Positions 1 through 10,363 of a stretch of DNA of 64,000 bases are shown here, piece after piece (positions within the stretch are counted from its first letter, which is position 1; each line of letters starts with the position of its first letter). The stretch is from Oenococcus sp. UCMA 16435 (GTDB lineage Bacteria; Bacillota; Bacilli; Lactobacillales; Lactobacillaceae), in the NCBI GenBank assembly GCA_004010835.2, contig CP030868.2, forward strand, positions 1,550,001 through 1,614,000. The letters run 5' to 3'. A program made the translations under genes and the position numbers. Below the pieces are notes generated by a model, which saw nothing but the letters and a program-made list of their open reading frames with translations, made no database searches and was not told the origin of the DNA.

Positions 1-43
1 GAATTGCAAAACAAATCAAAGAGTTATTAAAGGAGGTGACTTT

Positions 44-47
<4 letters not shown>
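1..47 (+). CDS. C-terminal end of the gene upstream of infB (probably YlxQ/L7Ae-like)
   Basis: Frame 3 is open from the window edge and ends [14 protein letters not shown], with a TGA that overlaps the infB ATG as ATGA. The amphipathic Lys-rich tail and the position directly before infB fit the small L7Ae-like protein YlxQ of the nusA-ylxR-ylxQ-infB operon. Only 14 codons are visible, so the identity rests on context. Confidence 0.45.
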
Positions 48-2531
<2,484 letters not shown>

Positions 2532-2539
<8 letters not shown>

Positions 2540-2897
2540 ACATGCCAAATCCGCACGTTTGTTACGTGTTGAAGGTACGATACAACGCGAAATTAGTGAA
2601 ATTCTCGTTAAAGATATTTCTGATACCAGATTAAAAGATGTCACTATTACTGGCATTGATATGACACCTGATTTTTCGATAGCTTATGTTTATTGGACAA
2701 TTTATTCCGACTTGGCAAGTTCTGGTGAAAAAGCTGATGCTGGACTTCAGGCTGCTAAGAGTTTAATTAAACGCCATTTGGCCAAAAAAATGACCACTTT
2801 TAAGATTCCTGATTTGATTTTCAAACGTGATACAGCAATTGAATATGGTGATCATATTGAGCAGCTTATTGCTAAGCTAAATCATCAAAGTAAGTAA
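2532..2897 (+). CDS. rbfA: ribosome-binding factor A
   Basis: RbfA is a KH-like protein that matures the 5' end of 16S rRNA and acts in cold adaptation. The 121-residue product begins [20 protein letters not shown] and contains the family segment [19 protein letters not shown]. An in-frame methionine lies 57 bases upstream. I chose the ATG at 2532 because it gives the family N-terminus and an 8-base overlap with the infB stop, typical of coupled translation. A strong terminator follows the stop directly, so the operon ends here and truB/ribF are not adjacent. Confidence 0.95.
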
Positions 2898-2929
2898 AAA
2901 AGCCTGTGGTTTGAACCACAGGCTTTTTT
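2896..2929. terminator. bidirectional intrinsic terminator, rbfA / LCP gene
   Basis: A 10-bp stem (AAGCCTGTGG / CCACAGGCTT) is flanked by A and T runs on both sides. It serves the convergent rbfA and the LCP gene. Confidence 0.9.
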
Positions 2930-2952
2930 ACTTACTTAAATTTATTATTGAA

Positions 2953-4254
2953 TTATTGTCCGGTACCATTTGTTGTAGTAGTGGTTGTATCTGAGTAGGA
3001 ACTCGTAGCTGCCGGTGCTGTAGGCTGCACGGAAGATGATGAATAAACTGTTGCTGGTGTCGAATAAGTCTGTTGTGTTGATGAAGAACTATAGGTTGCC
3101 GTTGAATCATCAGTTTCCGTAGAACTATCGCTGCCTATGACGACTCCGTTAGTAACTTGGCCAGCATATAATGGACCGGATTTAGCTTTTTTAAGATCAA
3201 GGAATTTTCGGATTTTATTAGTTACACGTTGTTTTTCCTTGCTGGCAACTACTTGGTAGGAAATTCCGGAATAATCATAATCTGTACCTTGTATTGAATC
3301 AGATTTAATATTCTTCAAAGCCTTTCTATAATTGGAAGCCAAGGTAACCATATCATTGAAACTTAAATCGGTTTTCGCTTGTTTTGAGATTGAATTTAAG
3401 AACTTTTTATTAACAATTTGTGGGATTAAAGCAGTCGCCTTTTTTGCAATGGCTTCAAAAACTAAACGCTGACGCAAAGTACGCCCATAATCACCTAGTG
3501 GATCGTTATAACGCATTCTCGTAAAGGCTAGGGCGGCCGCTCCATTCATAACTTTGGAAGTTTTTGTTAGTGTGCTCCCGTTCTTATAATATTTATATCT
3601 AGTAGATCCCTTTGTGAAGGTATACAAATTATTTCCGTAATCATGAGCGGTATCTTCGGAAAAAGTGAAGGTTAAAGGAGATTTCACGGAAACCCCGCCG
3701 GCTTTATTGACGATTTGTTCGAGTGCCTCCATATTGACAATTCCGTAAAAATCAATTGGAATATTTAACCATTTTTCAACTGTTTTAATTGTTGTTTCGG
3801 GATGCCCTTTGCCATTTGCCGGATACTCGTAGGCGGCGTTTATTTTTTGAGGAAAAGTGTACTCATAGCCGGGAATCGAAACCATTGAATCACGTGGAAT
3901 CGACATGAGCAAGGTCTTCTTGGTTTTAGGATTGATTATGATCAGAATCATTGAGTCGGTCCTCCCGACCCAATTTCGACCTAATTCGCCAGTATCTGTT
4001 CCCATAAGAAGTATTGAAACAGGTTTTCCCTTGCTTAATACTGAATCGACATTGCGTTCTTTTTTTATATCGGTTGAAACAAAGGTATTCGAATCAATTG
4101 CTCCCTTTATATTGGAATAAGCCACAAAAAAAACTGTTCCAACACCGACAAAGATTAAACCGAAAACGGTGAGTACTATATTTCTGATTAAATGCCTGCT
4201 TTTACGGCCAGGACGGCGTTCTTTTCCTGCTTTTGGTGATCTGAATTTTCGCAT
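2953..4254 (-). CDS. LytR-CpsA-Psr (LCP) family cell-wall glycopolymer ligase
   Basis: LCP enzymes move undecaprenyl-linked glycopolymers (teichoic acid, capsule) onto peptidoglycan outside the membrane. The 433-residue protein has a basic cytoplasmic start, one membrane anchor (about residues 26-48) and an LCP domain. The domain contains ILLMGTDTG, GRTDSMILIIINP and SIPRDS, whose Asp/Arg residues bind the polyprenyl pyrophosphate, and later FTRMRYNDPLGDYGRTLRQR. The last 70 residues are a Ser/Thr/Tyr-rich tail, probably a wall spacer. It stands alone, divergent from the PAP2-like gene. A -10 box (TAGAAT) ends 8 bases before the ATG and no Shine-Dalgarno is visible, so the mRNA may be leaderless. 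Confidence 0.9.
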   Translation of the reverse strand: MRKFRSPKAGKERRPGRKSRHLIRNIVLTVFGLIFVGVGTVFFVAYSNIKGAIDSNTFVSTDIKKERNVDSVLSKGKPVSILLMGTDTGELGRNWVGRTDSMILIIINPKTKKTLLMSIPRDSMVSIPGYEYTFPQKINAAYEYPANGKGHPETTIKTVEKWLNIPIDFYGIVNMEALEQIVNKAGGVSVKSPLTFTFSEDTAHDYGNNLYTFTKGSTRYKYYKNGSTLTKTSKVMNGAAALAFTRMRYNDPLGDYGRTLRQRLVFEAIAKKATALIPQIVNKKFLNSISKQAKTDLSFNDMVTLASNYRKALKNIKSDSIQGTDYDYSGISYQVVASKEKQRVTNKIRKFLDLKKAKSGPLYAGQVTNGVVIGSDSSTETDDSTATYSSSSTQQTYSTPATVYSSSSVQPTAPAATSSYSDTTTTTTNGTGQ

Positions 4255-4262
4255 ATAGTAAC

Positions 4263-4268
4263 ATTCTA
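4263..4268 (-). promoter_or_regulatory. -10 box of LCP gene, 8 bases from start codon
   Basis: TAGAAT on the minus strand is separated from the ATG at 4254 by 8 bases. Transcription would start at or next to the start codon. No convincing -35 box was found. Confidence 0.5.
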
Positions 4269-4309
4269 TCTAAAGTATTAATTTAATACATTAAAAATTA
4301 TAGCTTTGT

Positions 4310-4315
4310 TACAAT
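4310..4315 (+). promoter_or_regulatory. -10 box of PAP2-like gene
   Basis: TACAAT lies 12 bases before the ATG at 4328. No Shine-Dalgarno is visible between them, so the leader would be about 5 bases. Confidence 0.4.
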
Positions 4316-4327
4316 AGATTTTGAATT

Positions 4328-4996
4328 ATGATAGTTGATCAGGATAGGGCTAGAAAACCGCTCATTTATATTTTTGCAGGGCTTTTTTTATTTGTAATTA
4401 TTTTATCTTGGCTGTATTCGCCTTTGCTTACCCTGCTGGACGACTTTTTTACCGGGTTTCTTTCCTATCAAAATAACAATTTTTTCAACATTCTTTTCTG
4501 GATTGGAGCTAATTTAAGTCGTCCGATTTTCAGCTTCTTGTTAACTCTTTTGTGTGCTTTTCTGCTTTGGGGAAATAATTTTAAAATTCCGGCAGCCTGG
4601 TTCCTTTTTACGATGTTGGGATCGATGTTAGCTGATTCAATTTTGACTTTGTTTCTTCAGCTTCCGGCTCCAGCTGGCAAGCCTTCGTCTATTGGCCGGA
4701 GTTTTCCAAGTTTATCTGTTTTGATGACTTTTTTATTAATTCAGTTTTTCTTCGTTATTGTTGTACCAGAATTTAATAAGCAGGCCAGAAAAGTAAAAAA
4801 CAGAACAATTGTCTTTATAATTTTTTGGTTGATATTAGTCTGCATTGCTGTAATTGCTTATCAATACAATACGGTTACCGATGTTTTCTCTGCTCTGTTA
4901 TTCGGTTATGCCTGGTTTATGTTTTCCGAAGAATTTTATTATAATTACGCACGGATTTTTGTTAAATTAAATATTTTTAGAGGCAGCTGGATTTAA
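4328..4996 (+). CDS. PAP2-superfamily-like membrane protein with degenerate active site
   Basis: A 222-residue polytopic protein with about six hydrophobic segments. The layout recalls membrane PAP2 phosphatases (undecaprenyl pyrophosphate or phosphatidylglycerophosphate phosphatases). Segment RSFPSLSV stands where the family has PSGH, and TVTDVFSALLFGYAW stands where it has SRxxxxxHxxxDVxxG. Both catalytic histidines therefore appear to be missing, with Val and Thr/Val at those places. Catalysis in the usual way is doubtful. A distant paralogue with the same PSxSV change lies at 61232-61870. It is a single gene followed by a kinase gene. Confidence 0.6.
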   Translation: MIVDQDRARKPLIYIFAGLFLFVIILSWLYSPLLTLLDDFFTGFLSYQNNNFFNILFWIGANLSRPIFSFLLTLLCAFLLWGNNFKIPAAWFLFTMLGSMLADSILTLFLQLPAPAGKPSSIGRSFPSLSVLMTFLLIQFFFVIVVPEFNKQARKVKNRTIVFIIFWLILVCIAVIAYQYNTVTDVFSALLFGYAWFMFSEEFYYNYARIFVKLNIFRGSWI

Positions 4997-5120
4997 AACA
5001 ATAAATTTGGATAAAGTTGTCAAGCTAGATCTGCAGTTTTTTAAGTATGCTGAAAACTGTTTGACATTAGAGCAGTATATTGTCAAATTAGATAAGGTAA
5101 AAAAGACAAGGGGATAATTA

Positions 5121-5765
5121 ATGATCGTTTTATCAGGAACAATTGGAGCTGGAAAAACCAGTTTAACGAATTTACTTTCAAATCATTTAGGCAGCAAAGC
5201 GATTTATGAAAGTGTAAGCGACAACCCAATTTTGCCGCTTTTCTATGACGATCCTAAAAAATACGCTTTTCTTTTACAGATATATTTTTTAAATAAACGT
5301 TTGCAAAATATTAAAAATGCTCAAGATAACAAATTGGATGTGATTGACCGCTCGATTTTTGAAGATGCTTTATTATTCCAACTCAATGCCGATCTTGGCC
5401 GTTCGACTCAGACTGAAGTTGATATATATAAATCGCTTTTAAGTAATATGATGGAAAAACTTGACGAATTGCCGTCGAAAGATCCTGATCTTTTGATTCA
5501 TGTGCGGGTTTCTTTTGACAATATGTTGAACAGGATTCAAAAACGTGGTCGTGGTTTTGAACAAATTTCCGTACATCCAGATTTATATAAATACTATCAG
5601 GAGCTGAACCGACGTTATTCTATTTGGTACGCTAGTTACGATCGAGGTCCGAAAATGGAAATTGATGGCGATAAATACGATTTTGTTGAATCTAAAGACG
5701 CTGCTCAAGAAGTTTTAAACCAAATTGATGAAAAGCTTTTTAATTTAGGAATTCTTGTTGGCTGA
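5121..5765 (+). CDS. deoxynucleoside kinase (deoxyadenosine/deoxyguanosine kinase family)
   Basis: It phosphorylates deoxynucleosides for dNTP salvage, a pathway important in lactic acid bacteria. The P-loop GTIGAGKTS is at residues 6-14, YESVSDNP follows as substrate-binding segment, and DRSIFEDALLF is the DRS motif. The lid region carries RIQKRGRGFEQ. The 214-residue length is typical of bacterial dAK/dGK. The ATG follows GGGGATAATTA (spacing 7-8). The sequence does not show which deoxynucleoside is preferred. Lactobacilli often have a tandem dAK/dGK pair, but only one is here. Confidence 0.9.
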   Translation: MIVLSGTIGAGKTSLTNLLSNHLGSKAIYESVSDNPILPLFYDDPKKYAFLLQIYFLNKRLQNIKNAQDNKLDVIDRSIFEDALLFQLNADLGRSTQTEVDIYKSLLSNMMEKLDELPSKDPDLLIHVRVSFDNMLNRIQKRGRGFEQISVHPDLYKYYQELNRRYSIWYASYDRGPKMEIDGDKYDFVESKDAAQEVLNQIDEKLFNLGILVG

Positions 5766-5850
5766 TTTATTTTAAAATTAATTTTCATTTAATATTTGTT
5801 TAAGCACACTTTAATTTTCTGAGAATAATCTGCATTGTAAAGGAGATTTC

Positions 5851-7305
5851 ATGGATTATATCAAGCGTGCTTTTTTGTATCTTCGTCGAAAAATTGGACG
5901 GAGTTTACTATTAACTCTGGTTATTACAGCTATTATGACTTTTGTCTTAGCTGGGTTGATTATCCAAAACGCTGCTCTAACGGCTGTTGATAATAGCAAA
6001 GATTCAGTCGGTACAACAGTGGCCTTATCCGCTAATCGACAAAAACTATTCAAACAAAACCAGAGTCCTACAGGGACTTCAGGCTTTAAAAGCACCAATC
6101 AAGTAATTATTAGTCAAAAAACGGCTAATAAATTGGGTTCTTTAAGTAACGTTGCTGCTTATCAGATTACTGCAACAGCGAGTGTTAATGCTTCGTCGTT
6201 TACATCAGTAGAAACTAGCAGTTCTACTAGCAGCAAAGGCGGTTTTTCCGGTACACAAACTACCGAAACCGGTGACATTAGTATCTCTGGGGTTTCGACA
6301 ACCGCGGCTGATTCGAATTTTAAGAACAAAAATTATGTGATTACCAAGGGTCGTGGAATTAAGGTATCTGATAAAAACACAAATAATGTTGTCATCGAAA
6401 AGACCCTCGCTTCAGATAATAAAATTAAAGTCGGCCAGACAATTAAAGTCAAAGATTCCGACGGGGATGTAAAGTCATTAAAAGTTGTTGGAATTTACCA
6501 AGCAAAGACTTCAAGTTCTACCAGTCTAACAGGAGATGATCCTTCAAATACAATTTATTCCAGCTATACTCTTGCTTCAAGCTTAGCCGGCGATAATGGA
6601 AAAGTTTCCGCTGTTACTTATACTTTGACTAATTCCAGTAAGGAAAAGGCTTTTGTTAAAAAAGCCAAGAAATTAATTTCCAGCAAGTTGCAATTGACGA
6701 CCTCCGACGAAATTTATGAACTATTATCCAGTTCGGTTAAATCGATTGAAAGTATTGCTTCAAAAATTGTTTGGATTGTTGCAATTGCCGGAATTGCTAT
6801 TTTGAGCTTGATTTTGATTCTAATGATTCGCGAACGTAAACATGAAATCGGTGTCTTAATGTCATTAGGTGAAGCAAAAAGCAAAATAGTCGGACAGATT
6901 TTTATCGAAACAATTTCGATTTTAATTATTTCTTTGTTTTTCGCCGGTATTTTCGGCAATTTATTTGGCAATGTAATTGGAAAACAACTGGTTAGCCAAG
7001 AAACAACATCAACACAAACATTGAGCAGCGGAGCCGGCGCCCCAGGTGGCGGTGGAGCACCGAGCCAAGGGAATACGACCAGCAAAGGAACAACTAGAGG
7101 AGCTGGTCGGTCTGCTGGCGGCGTTAGCCAATTAAGTTCAACTCTGACAGGCAGTTCCCAACTTAACAAGCTTTCAACTCATTTGACTATTGGCACATTA
7201 CTAAAACTAGGTGCTTTTGGATTAGTAATTGTCGGAATTGCGACTTTGCTTGGTTCGATACCGATTTTGAGTTTAAAACCAAAAAGAATTCTAATTTCAG
7301 AATAA
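5851..7305 (+). CDS. ABC transporter permease, FtsX/MacB type
   Basis: A 484-residue permease with one N-terminal membrane segment (about residues 17-38), a large Ser/Thr-rich extracytoplasmic domain, and three C-terminal segments (about 305-328, 348-378 and 452-475). This is the MacB/FtsX layout used by lipoprotein, peptide and antimicrobial exporters. RERKHEIGVLMSLGEAKSKI is the typical cytoplasmic coupling stretch. Between the last two segments there is an unusual Gly/Ala/Ser/Thr-rich low-complexity loop (GAGAPGGGGAP) that most relatives lack. The Shine-Dalgarno AAAGGAG precedes the ATG. The ATPase partner starts 10 bases downstream. Confidence 0.9.
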   Translation: MDYIKRAFLYLRRKIGRSLLLTLVITAIMTFVLAGLIIQNAALTAVDNSKDSVGTTVALSANRQKLFKQNQSPTGTSGFKSTNQVIISQKTANKLGSLSNVAAYQITATASVNASSFTSVETSSSTSSKGGFSGTQTTETGDISISGVSTTAADSNFKNKNYVITKGRGIKVSDKNTNNVVIEKTLASDNKIKVGQTIKVKDSDGDVKSLKVVGIYQAKTSSSTSLTGDDPSNTIYSSYTLASSLAGDNGKVSAVTYTLTNSSKEKAFVKKAKKLISSKLQLTTSDEIYELLSSSVKSIESIASKIVWIVAIAGIAILSLILILMIRERKHEIGVLMSLGEAKSKIVGQIFIETISILIISLFFAGIFGNLFGNVIGKQLVSQETTSTQTLSSGAGAPGGGGAPSQGNTTSKGTTRGAGRSAGGVSQLSSTLTGSSQLNKLSTHLTIGTLLKLGAFGLVIVGIATLLGSIPILSLKPKRILISE

Positions 7306-7315
7306 AGGAGCAGCT

Positions 7316-8014
7316 ATGACACTGACAGTTCAAAAATTAACTCATTATTTCAACCATCCTGATGACTACCTATATAAGGATGTTAATTTGAAGTTTGAAT
7401 CCTCAAAATTCTATGCAATTGTTGGTGAATCAGGTTCTGGGAAAACAACTTTTGTTAGTTTTCTGGCCGGACTTGATTCGCCGGTTGCTGGAACGATTAA
7501 CTTTAACGGCAAAGATATCAGGAAAATCGGTTTGACCAAATACCGCAATCAAGATGTGACGATTATTTTTCAAGCCTATAATTTAATGACTTATATGTCA
7601 GCTTTGGAAAACGTTATGTCGGCTTTATCAATTACGAACTCTAAGCATGCCGGCGATAAGCAATATGCGACTGATTTACTGGCTTCAGTTGGTATTAATG
7701 GTGATTTGATAACAAAGAACGTTCAAAAATTATCCGGAGGTCAGCAGCAGCGCGTGGCTATTATCCGTGCTTTAGCCGTTGATGCTCCGGTTGTTGTTGC
7801 CGACGAGCCGACTGGGAATTTGGATTCTCAAAATACGAAAGAAATTACACAAATTTTTAAAAAAGTTGCTCATGATTCCAAGAAAACTGTAATTGTGATT
7901 ACTCATGACCAAAAGGTTGCCAGCGTGGCTGATGTAAAAATAGTTTTGGATGATCGCAAATTTACAGTTAAGAAACCGAGAAAGCGAGTTTCTAAATTAA
8001 GAAAAATAAGCTGA
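7316..8014 (+). CDS. ABC transporter ATP-binding protein (LolD/MacB type)
   Basis: Nucleotide-binding subunit of the exporter encoded just upstream. It has the Walker A GESGSGKTT, Q-loop IFQAYNLM, signature LSGGQQQRVAI, Walker B VVVADEPTGNLDS and H-loop VITHD. The 232-residue length is usual. The Shine-Dalgarno AAAGGAG at 7304-7310 overlaps the end of the permease gene, so the two are coupled. The substrate is unknown. Confidence 0.93.
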   Translation: MTLTVQKLTHYFNHPDDYLYKDVNLKFESSKFYAIVGESGSGKTTFVSFLAGLDSPVAGTINFNGKDIRKIGLTKYRNQDVTIIFQAYNLMTYMSALENVMSALSITNSKHAGDKQYATDLLASVGINGDLITKNVQKLSGGQQQRVAIIRALAVDAPVVVADEPTGNLDSQNTKEITQIFKKVAHDSKKTVIVITHDQKVASVADVKIVLDDRKFTVKKPRKRVSKLRKIS

Positions 8015-8043
8015 ATTACCGGCTTTTTTTTCTTTGCCGAATG

Positions 8044-8049
8044 TATAAT
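8044..8049 (+). promoter_or_regulatory. -10 box of serS, 7 bases from start codon
   Basis: A perfect TATAAT ends 7 bases before the ATG at 8057. No Shine-Dalgarno and no T-box fit in this space. The transcript would begin at the start codon. Confidence 0.6.
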
Positions 8050-8056
8050 CGAATAT

Positions 8057-9376
8057 ATGCTAGATATTAAATATTTACGGAATAATCGAGATGAAGCCAA
8101 TCAACGTTTAATTGATCGAAATGTTGAAGATGGTGTGTTAGATAAATTATTAGCCGATGATGAAAAACGTCGTGCTCTAATTCAAAAATCGGAACAGTTA
8201 AAAGCCAAACGTAATCAGGTTTCTGATCAAATCGGAGCAGCTAAACGGATTAAAGACGATTTGGCCGCTCAAAAAGCTATCAAGGATATGCAAACTGTTT
8301 CTGACCAAATTAAGGATTTGGATAAACAATTGTCGGAGGTCGAAGAGTCTGTTCATTCTCAAGCGGCTCATCTACCTAATCTGGCCGATTCGCGAGTACC
8401 GGTTGGCCCAGATGATTCATACAATATCGAACAAAGAAAGTGGCAGCCAAGTGATCTTCAGGGACGCCCGGCAGCTTTTTCCAAAACACCAGCGTGGTTG
8501 AAAGCTCATTTTGACATCGGTGAAGATCTTGGTATTTTGGATTTTCAACGTGGCGCAAAAGTTTCCGGGGCACGTTTTTTGTATTACGTTGGTGCCGGTG
8601 CCCGTTTGGAACGAGCGGTCTACAATTTTATGCTTGATGAACATCGTCGCGAAGGATATACAGAATTATTGACTCCTTACATGGTCACTAACGAGTCGAT
8701 GTATGCAACTGGGCAGTTTCCAAAATTTGTTGACGATGCTTATGAAGTCGGTAAAAATCAGTCAATGACAATGATTCCGACTGCCGAAGTTGCTTTGGTT
8801 AATTGGCGGCGTGACGAAGTTTTAGATGAATCCGAATTACCTTTGTATATCACTGCTTTATCACCGGCATTTCGTCAAGAAGCTGGCGCTGCCGGAAAGG
8901 ATACCCGTGGCTTAATCCGTTTGCATCAGTTTAATAAAGTTGAGATGGTTAAATTTACCAAGCCGGAAGATTCGTATGACGAATTGGAAAAGATGACTGT
9001 TAATGCAGAAAATATTTTGCAAAAACTTGAATTGCCCTATCATGTGATTCGTCTTTCTACCGGAGATATGGGTTTTGGTTCGGCGATGACTTATGATTTG
9101 GAAGTTTGGTTCCCAACTCAAGACAAATATCGTGAAATTTCTTCTGTTTCCAATGATGAAGATTTTCAGGCACGCCGTGGTCATATCCAGTATCGTGATT
9201 CAAAGACTGGCAAGCTTCATTTTGTTCATACTCTAAACGGCTCTGGTTTAGCTGTTGGCAGAACTGTTGCGGCTATTTTGGAGAATTATCAGAATGAGGA
9301 TGGAACGATTACTATTCCTGAAGCTCTTCGTCCTTATTTTGGTGAGGATAAGATCAGCAAGGAAAACGCGAGATAA
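8057..9376 (+). CDS. serS: seryl-tRNA synthetase
   Basis: Class II synthetase that charges tRNA-Ser. The N-terminal long antiparallel coiled-coil arm (about residues 28-110) grips the tRNA extra arm. The catalytic core has motif 2 ([21 protein letters not shown]) and motif 3 ([16 protein letters not shown]). The 439-residue length is normal. The first methionine matches the family start MLDIKYLR. Unlike many Gram-positive serS genes it has no T-box leader. A near-consensus -10 box adjoins the ATG. Confidence 0.97.
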   Translation: MLDIKYLRNNRDEANQRLIDRNVEDGVLDKLLADDEKRRALIQKSEQLKAKRNQVSDQIGAAKRIKDDLAAQKAIKDMQTVSDQIKDLDKQLSEVEESVHSQAAHLPNLADSRVPVGPDDSYNIEQRKWQPSDLQGRPAAFSKTPAWLKAHFDIGEDLGILDFQRGAKVSGARFLYYVGAGARLERAVYNFMLDEHRREGYTELLTPYMVTNESMYATGQFPKFVDDAYEVGKNQSMTMIPTAEVALVNWRRDEVLDESELPLYITALSPAFRQEAGAAGKDTRGLIRLHQFNKVEMVKFTKPEDSYDELEKMTVNAENILQKLELPYHVIRLSTGDMGFGSAMTYDLEVWFPTQDKYREISSVSNDEDFQARRGHIQYRDSKTGKLHFVHTLNGSGLAVGRTVAAILENYQNEDGTITIPEALRPYFGEDKISKENAR

Positions 9377-9379
9377 TTT

Positions 9380-9403
9380 AAAATGGATTCTTAACCATTT
9401 TTT
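9380..9403 (+). terminator. intrinsic terminator of serS
   Basis: AAATGG / CCATTT stem with a seven-base loop and a T run, 4 bases after the serS stop. Confidence 0.7.
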
Positions 9404-9427
9404 CCGAAATTACTTTCTTTAGATCTT

Positions 9428-9482
9428 TTTTATCTTCGTTTTATCTCTCTTTTATCTTCCTTTAATCTGTCAATTGAATAAT
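9428..9482 (+). promoter_or_regulatory. phased hexamer array and -10 box of putative sRNA A
   Basis: Four hexamers, TTTTAT at 9428, 9439 and 9450 and TTTAAT at 9461, are each separated by exactly 5 bases (11-bp period, one helical turn). They are followed after 10 bases by the -10 box AATAAT (9477-9482). No -35 box is present, which suggests an activator-dependent promoter. The hexamer-N5-hexamer design is that of OmpR-family response regulators, notably the TTTAAG-N5-TTTAAG box of streptococcal CiaR. Which regulator binds here is unknown. Confidence 0.6.
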
Positions 9483-9488
9483 TAAAAC

Positions 9489-9628
9489 TGTTCCAAAGGA
9501 CAAGTTAGTAAAAAAACAAGTCCCGACGAACACTCTCCAATAATAAAATATCCCTTCCAAATAAATTAAAAACTCTCTTCATAATAATTAATCCCAAAAA
9601 ACGCCACCCCAAAGGCGTTTTTATTTTT
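9489..9628 (+). ncRNA. putative small regulatory RNA A (csRNA-like)
   Basis: Predicted transcript of about 140 nt in the serS - gpm pseudogene gap. A 5' hairpin can form (outer GTTC/GAAC, inner GGAC/GTCC). It is followed by a C- and A-rich stretch with little self-complementarity, containing ACTCTCC, TATCCCTTCC and ACTCTCTTC. The end is an intrinsic terminator (AAAACGCC / GGCGTTTT plus T run). The CCCTTCC and CTCTCC segments could pair with Shine-Dalgarno sequences. A paralogue with the same order of elements lies at 13285-13411 on the other strand. No ORF of note is present. The RNA nature is inferred, not shown. Confidence 0.6.
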
Positions 9629-9667
9629 GCTTAAAATTAAAATAAGCTGTTTATTAATAAGGTATCT

Positions 9668-10320
9668 TTACATAATTGTTGTATTTCCACTGTTATCGAA
9701 ATAATTAAGATAAGCAAAACCGTTATAACTTTCAATTCTGAAATTTTCATCGTCGTTGCTTCCAATAATCGATGTCGACATATTTTTTAATCCGGAAATA
9801 TTTTCGTTATTTGTTAAAGCTTTTATACCTAGCTGGCTGATTGCGCCATGGGAAAAAATCAAAATATTTTTGTTGTCTTCGATTTGACGGATGATTTTAA
9901 GAATTTCATTTTTAAATCTTTTTCGTGCGTGTACGAATTCTTCTATTCCGAGTGCGGATAATCGTGGATCATCTTCTCGAAGGGAGAACTTTGCAAAAAG
10001 TTTCGGATATTTTTGGATTATTGATTCTTTTGTTTGGCCTTCCCAACTTCCAAAGGATACTTCTCTAAAAGCTTGATTGACTATAATTTCTTTTTGGTAA
10101 TGAACTTTGCTTTTTTCGATTGTTGCTCTAGCCGTTTTTATTGATCTGTTTGGGGGCTGGTATAGATTTTTTCAAAGTTGAACTTATCAAGAAATTTTGC
10201 CAGTGCAACATACTCGCTTTGATTGGATTTTAAAAGTGGCGAATCGCCTTTAGCGCCCTGTAATTTCTTTTGTAAATTCCAAATTGTTTTTCCGTGCCTT
10301 ACAATGAATACTTTTTTCAT
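9668..10320 (-). pseudogene. histidine phosphatase (phosphoglycerate mutase-like), single frameshift
   Basis: The gene begins MKKVFIVRHGKTIWNLQ, the RHG phosphohistidine motif of the GpmB-like phosphatase family. The frame breaks after IYTSPQ (about 10155, in GCCCCCAAAC) and goes on in another frame with NRSIKTARATIEKSK. It continues through FREVSFGSWEG to LIFSHGAIS, which carries the second catalytic His, and stops at 9668. One extra base in the C5 or A3 run restores a complete protein of about 216 residues. It is therefore a very recent pseudogene, a slippage allele or a sequencing error. It is divergent from the ComA-like gene. Confidence 0.85.
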
Positions 10321-10363
10321 AGTATTTAAGATACATTTAATTCTGGAATGATAAAAGTGTAGC

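Noticed and set aside
6714..7169. Minus-strand ORF of 151 codons inside the ABC permease
   Set aside because: Pro/Ile-rich complement of the permease frame, with no start signal. Coding evidence is clearly on the plus strand.
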